Below, piece by piece: positions 1 to 5,205 of a stretch of 8,069 nt of DNA. Made by a program: the position numbers and the translations under genes. The first letter of the stretch is position 1, and every line of letters begins with the position of its first letter. Under the pieces are notes generated by a model. It saw only the letters and a program-made list of their open reading frames with translations, had not been told where the DNA came from and did not search any database. Origin of the DNA: DATDCV01 sp036524155 (GTDB lineage: Bacteria > Verrucomicrobiota > Verrucomicrobiia > Limisphaerales > UBA8199); the NCBI GenBank assembly GCA_036524155.1, contig DATDCV010000246.1, forward strand, positions 1 through 8,069, written 5' to 3'.

Positions 1-558
1 GCCCGGGACCTGACGCAGGCTTTCTTCGAGCGATTCCTCCAGAAGCGCCTTGTCCATGAGGCAGTTCGGGAAAGAGGCCGCTTCCGCAGCTTTCTCTTAG
101 CCAATCTCCAGCGTTTTCTATGCGATCAATTTGACCGCTCGACTGCGGCCAAGCGCGGGGGTGGCGCGCCGGTAATCCCGATCGACACCATGGAAGTTGA
201 AGCCCGGATCGATCCGGTGCTCGCCGGTTCTGAAAGCCCCGAGTCGATGTTCGATAGGACCTGGGCGGACAGCGTCGTCCACACCAGCCTGGGCAGGCTC
301 CAGGCCGAATACGAAGCGCAGGGGAAAGCGCCCCTCTTTGGCGAGCTCAAAGCCTACCTGTCCCGCGTCGCCGATCGGTCGGCCTACACCGCCGCGGGCC
401 AGCGGTTGCGGATGAGTGCCGACGCGGTGGTGGTGGCGGTGATGCGGCTGCGACGGCGCTATCGAGAGACTGTCCGCGCCGAAGTGGCGAACACCGTCGC
501 CACCCCAGCCGAGGTCGACGATGAGATGCGCTACCTGGTCGAGTTGCTGACCCGTTGA
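1..558 (+). CDS. ECF-type RNA polymerase sigma factor (5' end outside window)
   Basis: This is the 3' part of an extracytoplasmic-function sigma factor, which directs RNA polymerase to a specific promoter set. Frame 1 is open from base 1 to the TGA at 556-558, giving 185 visible residues. The ATG at 190 is internal, because family-like sequence lies upstream of it: 'DLTQAFFERFL' near the left edge resembles region 2.2 and 'GRFRSFLLANL' follows. Near residues 130-165, 'YTAAGQRLRM' and 'VMRLRRRYRETVRAE' look like the region 4 helix-turn-helix that reads the -35 element. Family members of this kind usually have somewhat more than 200 residues, so I estimate that a few tens are missing. The kinase gene follows 213 bases downstream on the same strand. 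ECF factors next to Ser/Thr kinases are a known arrangement in Planctomycetes and Verrucomicrobia. No anti-sigma gene is visible. The family call is firm; the regulon cannot be read from this window. Confidence 0.9.
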   Translation, partial: ARDLTQAFFERFLQKRLVHEAVRERGRFRSFLLANLQRFLCDQFDRSTAAKRGGGAPVIPIDTMEVEARIDPVLAGSESPESMFDRTWADSVVHTSLGRLQAEYEAQGKAPLFGELKAYLSRVADRSAYTAAGQRLRMSADAVVVAVMRLRRRYRETVRAEVANTVATPAEVDDEMRYLVELLTR

Positions 559-595
559 ATGGAAGCTACTCTCTGCATGAACCACTGCCTTCTCC

Positions 596-705
596 CTCTT
601 CCTCGCCCTCGTCCTCTTCCTCGTTCTCGTCCTCATCCTCGTCCTCTTCCTCGGAATTGGAGCAAAAGGAGCGAGGACGAGGAAGAGAAGGAGGACGAGA
701 ATGAG
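596..705. repeat. Hexamer-phased pyrimidine tract with purine-rich inverted arm
   Basis: Nine consecutive six-base units of the form CTCNNY (CTCTTC, CTCGCC, CTCGTC and so on) run from 596 to 649. After a 16-base spacer (655-670), the complementary pattern GAGRAN follows at 673-705. Positions 620-654 and 671-705 are 35-base arms that are reverse complements with about six mismatches, so the transcript could form a long hairpin between the sigma factor and kinase genes. A short frame through it (559-750) would encode an R/P-rich then E/D-rich peptide, which is simply the hexamer read as dipeptides. There is no U-run directly after the stem, so it is not a standard intrinsic terminator. It could be a dispersed repeat, a transcript-stability element or a recombination product. 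Confidence 0.75.
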
Positions 706-759
706 CCAAAACCTCCTGAACACCGTTATCCGGGCGGGTTTTTTCCTTAGAAAGAGAGT

Positions 760-763
760 GGAG
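760..763 (+). promoter_or_regulatory. Shine-Dalgarno site deciding the GTG start of the kinase
   Basis: GGAG lies eight bases before the GTG at 772. The kinase frame has a stop at 748-750 and no other start codon between that stop and 772, so the site supports the GTG start. Confidence 0.6.
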
Positions 764-771
764 CCATTTGT

Positions 772-3700
772 GTGAACGCGCCTGAATCCGACCAACGAGT
801 GTGCGAGCAATGTGGCGCGCCGCTGGGCTGCCACTCGCGCGATGGTTTCTGTTCGAGGTGCATCGCCCGGATCTCCCTTGTCGAGGCGGAAAATGACGAA
901 GAGGGGAGCCAGGTCAGAGAGCAGAAGACAGCGGACCGTGCACGTCCGCCGCTCAAGGCCCGGTTTGGCGATTACGAATTGCTGGAGGAGATTGCGCACG
1001 GCGGGATGGGGGTGGTGTATCGCGCCCGACAAGTCAGCCTGAACCGCATCGTCGCGGTCAAGATGCTTCTGTTCGGGCAATTTGCGGGCAAAACAGCGTT
1101 CGAGCGATTCCGCGCCGAGGCCCAGACCGCTGCCCAATTGCAGCACCCGAACATCGTGGCGATCCATGAGATTGGCGAAATAGATGGCCAGCCCTACTTT
1201 TCAATGGACTACGTGGCGGGGCGAAACCTGGCCGACCTGGTTCGGGACCGCCCGATGGCAGCGCGACAGGCGGCTGTATACGTCCGGAAGATTGCGCTGG
1301 CCGTCCAATACGCACACAACCAAGGCGTGCTCCATCGGGATCTCAAGCCAGCCAACGTGCTGATCGATGGCGCCGACGAGCCGCGGGTCACCGATTTTGG
1401 GCTGGCCCGGCGGCTGGTGGGGGACTCGGAGTTGACCTTAACGGGCCAAGTGGTTGGCTCGCCCAACTTCATGCCGCCCGAGCAAGGAGCCGCCAAGAAA
1501 GCCAGACTTGGCCCCGCCAGCGATGTCTATGGCCTGGGCGCTCTGCTCTACTGTTTGCTGACCGCGCGTCCGCCCTTTGTGGCGGAGACCTTCGAGGCCA
1601 CGCTCGAGCAGGTGCTGCACACCGAGCCGGTCGCCCCGCGTCAGCTCAATCCGGGCTTGCCGCTCGACCTGGAAACCATCTGCCTGAAGTGCCTGGAAAA
1701 GGATCCCGCGCGGCGGTACGCCTCGGCCGCCGAACTGGCCAATGAATTGGATCGGTTTCTGACGGGCGAGCCGATTCACGCCCGACCGGTCGGCTCCACG
1801 GGCAAGCTGTGGCGCTGGTGCCGACGCAAGCCGGTGGCGGCGGCGATGAGCGGAGCTGTCATCGCCCTGCTGCTCACGGTGACCGCAGTTTCACTCACGG
1901 CGGCGCGGCGCATCGCCCAGCATGCGCGTGAGTTGCGCCTGAACCTCTACGTCGCTGACATGAACGTGGCCTATCAGGCCATTCGGGATAATAACTTGGG
2001 AATGGCTCGGCAGTTGCTCGACAACTATCGGCCCCAGGGTCAAAAAAAACCGGGCAAATCACAAGACCGGCCTGTTACGGTCCCGGAGGAAGACCTGCGT
2101 GGATGGGAGTGGCGATACCTGTGGAGTTTGTGTCGAGGTGACTCTATTGCGACTCTGCGCGGCCACTCTGGCGCTGTCACGTGCGCTGTGCTTGCTCCAG
2201 ATGGCAAGGTCCTGGTCACCGGGTCCTTCGACCAGAGCGTACGCATCTGGGATGTGGCGACGAGGCGGTCGATGCGCACCCTGACCGGATTTGCCCGCCC
2301 CCTCCAGAGAAATTCGGTGGCTCTCTCGCCCGATGGGAATTGGCTGGCAGTGGCTGACAGCATTGAAATCCACGTCTTCGAAACCGCGACTTGGAAGAAA
2401 GTGCGCACCCTGCCGAACCCGGCGCTTCCGGGCTACGTGGAGTCTCTGCCGATTGCATTTTCGCCGGATGGCAAGACGCTGTCGTGCAATGCCGAGACCG
2501 AAATCCGGCGATGGAACACCACCTCTTGGGAGCCACTCGCCAGTTGGCCGACGAACCTGGCGGATGAGTTCGGTCTCGTGCTCGCCTACTCACCGGACGG
2601 ACGACATTTTGCGACCGCAAAGCACGAAGGCATCGCCATCTGGGACACCTTCTCGAACCCGCCTCGGCAGCGGCTTCTTGGCCCACTGCATTGGCCTTTT
2701 ATTGTCACCTTTTCCCCGGATGGAAGGAAAGTGGCTGCGGGTGGTGGCGGTGAGGAGGCCATTGTCTGGGACGTGGCGGAGGGGAAGGAGATGGCGCGCC
2801 TCGCCCTGGGCGGGACCGCCACGCTGGCATACCGGATGGCTTGGTCACCCGACGGCACGCGGCTAGCGGTCGGTGGCGGTGACCCGGCGATCGCCTTGTG
2901 GGATGTTGAGCAGAGAAAACTCGCTGCGGTCCTGAAGGGAGCCTATGGAGGAGGCTGCCTGGCCTTTTCACTAGATGGGCAAACGCTGGTTTCGGGGTGC
3001 GGAGATGGAACCGTCAGGCTGTTTTCGGCCCTGCCGGAGGCGATGCCAGTCAGCGCATTGACCTCCGGATGTCTGCTCTGCTTTTCCGCCGATGGCAGCA
3101 AGTTGGCTGTTCTTGGCACCAACTGCTGTGTTGAGTACTGGGACGTCCGGTCCCGACAGATGGTTGCCAGCTTCAGGATCCCGGGAGGCATCCACGAGCG
3201 CGATTGTGTCACCGCCTCACCGGATGGCACGATGGTCGCCTTGGTCTGCATCGATGGAATGGCTCGAGTCTGGGACGTTGGCTCTGGGCAACAAATTGCC
3301 ATGCTTCCGCTCGACCCGCCGCCGAAATTACCTTTGTCGGCCTTCTCTCCCGACAGCCGGCGGTTGGTTATTTGCTGTAACACACGCACTCGGGGTGGAG
3401 GAGGATGGACCCTGATGTGGGATTTCCGTCGGGGAGAAGTTCGCAAACTGCCGGGTGCTGACATCTATCGACCTTCGTTCTCGCAAGATGGCAAAATGGT
3501 GGCTACGGCCTGCGACACCGCCGTACAGGTATGGAGCGTGCCCGACCTGAAGGTGTTAGCCACGTTCAAAGGCCATTCATCTGCCATCAATGGTTTGGCC
3601 TTCTCTCCTGACGGCGCGTGGTTGGCGTCCATGGAGAGGGGATCGGAAATCCGCACCTGGGAGATCGCCAACCGCCGGCTTGGGCTCGTGTTCAGCGTGA

Positions 3701-4023
3701 AGGCAAGGGGCAATGGACTTAGGGCTGGCGCCTTCAGTCCCGACGGCCGAACCTTGGTCTCCGGTTCGAATTTGTCGCCCGAGCTGTGGAATGTGGCAAC
3801 AGGCAGGAAGGTTCTCCCCTTGAAGGACACGCCTGGTTACCTCTCGCGGCCGATGTTTTCATCGGACGGAAGGACACTTGTGCTCGGAAGATCCGATGAT
3901 GCGCGAGCTTTCCGACCCGTTGTGCTGCTCGAGGCGCCCTCGCTAGCCGAGATTGAGGCGGCAGAAAAGGCGGAGGCCGACGCGGCAGAGAAGGCCGAGG
4001 TCGAAGCGAGAAAAGGCCTTTGA
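772..4023 (+). CDS. Membrane-anchored Ser/Thr protein kinase with WD40-like double propeller
   Basis: This 1083-aa protein is a Hanks-type (PknB-like) Ser/Thr kinase fused to a sensor-like propeller. Residues 11-30 carry two CxxC pairs (C11/C14, C27/C30), a probable zinc ribbon. The kinase domain spans about 68-330: glycine loop 'HGGMGVVY' (76-83), lysine K97, alpha-C glutamate E116, 'HRDLKPAN' (188-195, catalytic D190), DFG (208-210), 'PPE' (235-237) and 'DVYGLG' (251-256). All catalytic residues are present; the first glycine of GxGxxG is A75. One hydrophobic segment at about 355-378, preceded by 'RRK', should put the kinase inside and the rest outside the membrane. A linker containing 'DLRGWEWRYLW' leads to about 14 WD40-like blades (about 455-1054), each with an 'xSPDGxxLA' turn and many ending in 'WDV'. 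The C-terminus is an A/E/K-rich tail. The start is GTG with GGAG upstream. The sigma factor gene upstream is the likely partner; the ligand is unknown. Confidence 0.96.
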   Translation: MNAPESDQRVCEQCGAPLGCHSRDGFCSRCIARISLVEAENDEEGSQVREQKTADRARPPLKARFGDYELLEEIAHGGMGVVYRARQVSLNRIVAVKMLLFGQFAGKTAFERFRAEAQTAAQLQHPNIVAIHEIGEIDGQPYFSMDYVAGRNLADLVRDRPMAARQAAVYVRKIALAVQYAHNQGVLHRDLKPANVLIDGADEPRVTDFGLARRLVGDSELTLTGQVVGSPNFMPPEQGAAKKARLGPASDVYGLGALLYCLLTARPPFVAETFEATLEQVLHTEPVAPRQLNPGLPLDLETICLKCLEKDPARRYASAAELANELDRFLTGEPIHARPVGSTGKLWRWCRRKPVAAAMSGAVIALLLTVTAVSLTAARRIAQHARELRLNLYVADMNVAYQAIRDNNLGMARQLLDNYRPQGQKKPGKSQDRPVTVPEEDLRGWEWRYLWSLCRGDSIATLRGHSGAVTCAVLAPDGKVLVTGSFDQSVRIWDVATRRSMRTLTGFARPLQRNSVALSPDGNWLAVADSIEIHVFETATWKKVRTLPNPALPGYVESLPIAFSPDGKTLSCNAETEIRRWNTTSWEPLASWPTNLADEFGLVLAYSPDGRHFATAKHEGIAIWDTFSNPPRQRLLGPLHWPFIVTFSPDGRKVAAGGGGEEAIVWDVAEGKEMARLALGGTATLAYRMAWSPDGTRLAVGGGDPAIALWDVEQRKLAAVLKGAYGGGCLAFSLDGQTLVSGCGDGTVRLFSALPEAMPVSALTSGCLLCFSADGSKLAVLGTNCCVEYWDVRSRQMVASFRIPGGIHERDCVTASPDGTMVALVCIDGMARVWDVGSGQQIAMLPLDPPPKLPLSAFSPDSRRLVICCNTRTRGGGGWTLMWDFRRGEVRKLPGADIYRPSFSQDGKMVATACDTAVQVWSVPDLKVLATFKGHSSAINGLAFSPDGAWLASMERGSEIRTWEIANRRLGLVFSVKARGNGLRAGAFSPDGRTLVSGSNLSPELWNVATGRKVLPLKDTPGYLSRPMFSSDGRTLVLGRSDDARAFRPVVLLEAPSLAEIEAAEKAEADAAEKAEVEARKGL
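3955..4020 (+). repeat. 24-base imperfect tandem repeat in the 3' end of the kinase gene
   Basis: Two 24-base units (3955-3978 and 3979-4002) and a partial third encode the repeated motif EAAEKAEA/DAAEKAEV/EARK. The result is a short charged helical tail after the last propeller blade. Confidence 0.6.
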
Positions 4024-4150
4024 GGTGGTGCCGTCGTTTTGCAGCCCAGGCTCGGCCTCTGGCTTGTTAGTTCCCAGATCGGTAATGGAGAACCGCCCCG
4101 TCAGAGAATGCCGAACTGGTTTTTGTCCGGAAACCGCATATTCTTCGCTT
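4024..4150. other. Gap between kinase and hicB; small hairpin only
   Basis: No gene is supported here. A small hairpin (GGTTT 4118-4122 pairing with AAACC 4131-4135) sits just upstream of hicB and could be an operator-like site, but it is too short to claim. No intrinsic terminator follows the kinase, so read-through into hicBA is possible. Confidence 0.3.
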
Positions 4151-4414
4151 ATGGCCTTTCCGCTCACGGCCAGTATTGAAGCGGCTATGGAACTGGCGCG
4201 TTACGACAAGCTGGAAGACGGCTCGTTTGCAGGCGAAATTCCCAGGCTGAAAGGCGTGGTCGCGTTCGCCAGGTCCTTGCGCGCTTGCGAAAACGAACTG
4301 CGCTCAACGCTTGAGGATTGGATCCTCGTCGGCTTAAGGCTGGGCCACAAACTGCCGGTGCTCGGCGGCATTGACTTGAACAAGATCCCAAATGGCCGGA
4401 TGGCGACCATTTAA
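4151..4414 (+). CDS. hicB: HicB-family antitoxin
   Basis: This 87-aa protein resembles HicB-family antitoxins, which neutralise the HicA mRNA-cleaving toxin by direct binding. It has the expected order: an N-terminal strand ('FPLTASIEAAM'), 'YDKLEDGSFAGEIPRLKGV' corresponding to the usual 'dG.y.geIPeLpGv' strand-turn, a helix 'SLRACENELRSTLEDWILVGLRLG', and a 'LPVLGGIDLNK' end. It is the short form without an added DNA-binding domain. The ATG at 4151 is chosen because the family's first strand begins there. An ATG at 4085 in the same frame would add 22 residues that do not look like HicB. No strong Shine-Dalgarno site is seen at either. The last 23 bases overlap hicA, so the pair is probably translationally coupled. 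The order is antitoxin first. Family assignment is good; activity is unknown because the partner is damaged. Confidence 0.82.
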   Translation: MAFPLTASIEAAMELARYDKLEDGSFAGEIPRLKGVVAFARSLRACENELRSTLEDWILVGLRLGHKLPVLGGIDLNKIPNGRMATI

Positions 4415-4607
4415 GCGGCGCGACTTTATTCGTAAACTCCGCGCCCTCGGGTTCGAAGGTCCCTATTCCGGTACTCGCCATCAGTTCATGGTCTTAGGTC
4501 AGCATCGCCAGACTATCCCTTCCAACTGTGAATACTCCGTGATGTACACAGGCACGCCTCGAGCGCGCGAAGCGTATGGAGTGCGTCCAGCTTGCTGGCG
4601 CTTTTAA
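4392..4607 (+). CDS. hicA: HicA-family toxin with replaced C-terminus (probably broken)
   Basis: HicA toxins are small ribosome-independent mRNA interferases with a double-stranded-RNA-binding-like fold and a catalytic histidine. Residues 1-50 match the family well: 'KRRDFIRKLRALGFEG' (helix 1), 'YSGTRHQFMVLG' with candidate catalytic H30, then 'QTIPSNCEYSV'. Homologues of this type normally continue after 'EYSV' with a helix resembling 'PQLRMLLREVE'. Here residues 51-71 are instead encoded by bases 4542-4604, nearly all inside the palindromic element at 4547-4721, which also supplies the TAA stop. The C-terminal helix is therefore missing and replaced by an R/A/G-rich tail. The gene starts 23 bases inside hicB. 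It is probably an inactive remnant, although a chimeric protein that still binds HicB cannot be excluded. Confidence 0.78.
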   Translation: MAGWRPFKRRDFIRKLRALGFEGPYSGTRHQFMVLGQHRQTIPSNCEYSVMYTGTPRAREAYGVRPACWRF

Positions 4608-4721
4608 TTGGCCTCGGTGTTTTCGAAAGATCGCCGCGCTTTTGAATGACTGTGGCGCGCACGAAAGCGGGAGCAAGCTCCACGCGCTCCATACGCTTCG
4701 CGCGTTTCGACCGCCGCTGTG
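4547..4721. repeat. Palindromic element of about 175 bp inserted at the hicA 3' end
   Basis: Bases 4564-4602 and 4666-4704 are 39-base inverted arms with five mismatches. The outer parts continue more weakly to matching ends CACAG (4547-4551) and CTGTG (4717-4721). Each arm holds its own mini-hairpin: CCAGC-TT-GCTGG (4587-4598) on the left and GGAGC-AA-GCTCC on the right. Four of the five mismatches between arms lie in these mini-stems and are compensatory, so both mini-stems stay paired. The central 63 bases (4603-4665) contain two similar GCGCTTTT-plus-AAT segments. No transposase frame is present, so if mobile it is a non-autonomous, REP- or MITE-like element. TCCGTG occurs just outside both ends (4536-4541 and 4725-4730). 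Confidence 0.7.
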
Positions 4722-4794
4722 GAATCCGTGGCCGCCAACTCCTGTCCGGAAGCCATTTTGCACGCAATTTTACGTGAACGAAGCGATTGAAGGT

Positions 4795-4872
4795 CGCAGA
4801 GGACATAGAAGAGATAAGAGACGGGCCCTTTAGGTCCAGGAATCCCTTTTCTCTTCTTCCGCGTCCGCTGCG
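4795..4872. repeat. Imperfect inverted repeat, CGCAGAGGAC ... GTCCGCTGCG
   Basis: The left arm 4795-4814 (CGCAGAGGACATAGAAGAGA) pairs with the right arm 4850-4872, with a three-base bulge and a few mismatches. A GGGCCC palindrome lies between them (4823-4828). The 'cgcagaggac...' wording resembles common dispersed intergenic repeats of GC-rich environmental bacteria; that resemblance is from memory and untested. Confidence 0.55.
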
Positions 4873-4896
4873 TTTTTCGCGGTACCACGGCCCGAC

Positions 4897-4912
4897 CTTG
4901 AAGGGCTTCAAG
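4897..4912. repeat. Short perfect hairpin CTTGAAG-GG-CTTCAAG
   Basis: A 7-bp perfect inverted repeat with a two-base centre. There is no T-run after it, so it is not a terminator. The tight symmetry could be a protein-binding palindrome or part of a dispersed repeat. Confidence 0.5.
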
Positions 4913-4978
4913 AGCAGAGATTGGTGCCCCAGCGTGACCGGGAACGTGCGGACACCTGGCTCCGGTGCGTGTATTCCC

Positions 4979-5007
4979 CTTATTAACAGAGCCATCCGCG
5001 TAATAAG
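4979..5007. repeat. Inverted repeat CTTATTA ... TAATAAG
   Basis: A 7-bp AT-rich stem (4979-4985 with 5001-5007) encloses 15 bases in otherwise GC-rich DNA. It is followed by an A-run rather than a T-run on this strand. Read on the minus strand, the stem is followed by CCCC and no T-run, so it is not a terminator in either direction. Confidence 0.4.
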
Positions 5008-5205
5008 AGGCGCCGAAAAAAATCTGAAAATTCTTTGTTATCGCCTTCCGGTTCTTCCGAGAGAAAGAGGTGAAAAGACGAAATGCATTCTATGACAGAG
5101 AAACTGAACTTCGGGGTGGATTGCACCCACCAGGACAATGAAAGGAACTACGTTTTTGGTTTCATAAAAGACTAAACCCAAGCCAATCAACCACAACCAC
5201 TCCTC

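Larger units (their letters stand above)
4722..5205. other. Non-coding repeat-rich spacer before the secreted protein gene
   Basis: I see no convincing gene here. Open frames on both strands give proteins without recognisable motifs and run across the palindromes. The spacer contains the inverted repeats listed separately at 4795-4872, 4897-4912 and 4979-5007. The last stretch (about 5090-5205) is A/C-rich leader sequence for the next gene, without a clear -35/-10 pair that I could defend. Confidence 0.6.

Noticed and set aside
708..744. Terminator-like AAAACC ... GGTTTT with a T-run before the kinase
   Set aside because: Only a 6-bp AT-rich stem with a 23-base loop; too weak for an intrinsic terminator, and it would cut the likely operon.
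559..750. Plus-strand 63-codon frame starting directly at the sigma factor stop (TGAATG)
   Set aside because: The coupling is tempting, but the product is low-complexity P/R then E/D residues set by the repeat, without a ribosome site or motifs.
118..1167. Minus-strand open frame of 349 codons with an RT/RK-rich stretch
   Set aside because: It is antisense to the sigma factor and kinase genes, shows no family motifs, and its R-rich part is just the hexamer repeat read backwards.
4513..4995. Minus-strand 160-codon frame across the palindromic element and spacer
   Set aside because: It runs through the inverted repeats and hicA, has no recognisable domain, and is best explained as a repeat-derived frame.
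4787..5095. Plus-strand 102-codon frame in the spacer
   Set aside because: No motifs, no ribosome site, and it crosses three palindromes; probably chance.
5121..5150. TTGCAC as a possible -35 box for the secreted protein gene
   Set aside because: No acceptable -10 hexamer lies 16-18 bases downstream, so no promoter is claimed.
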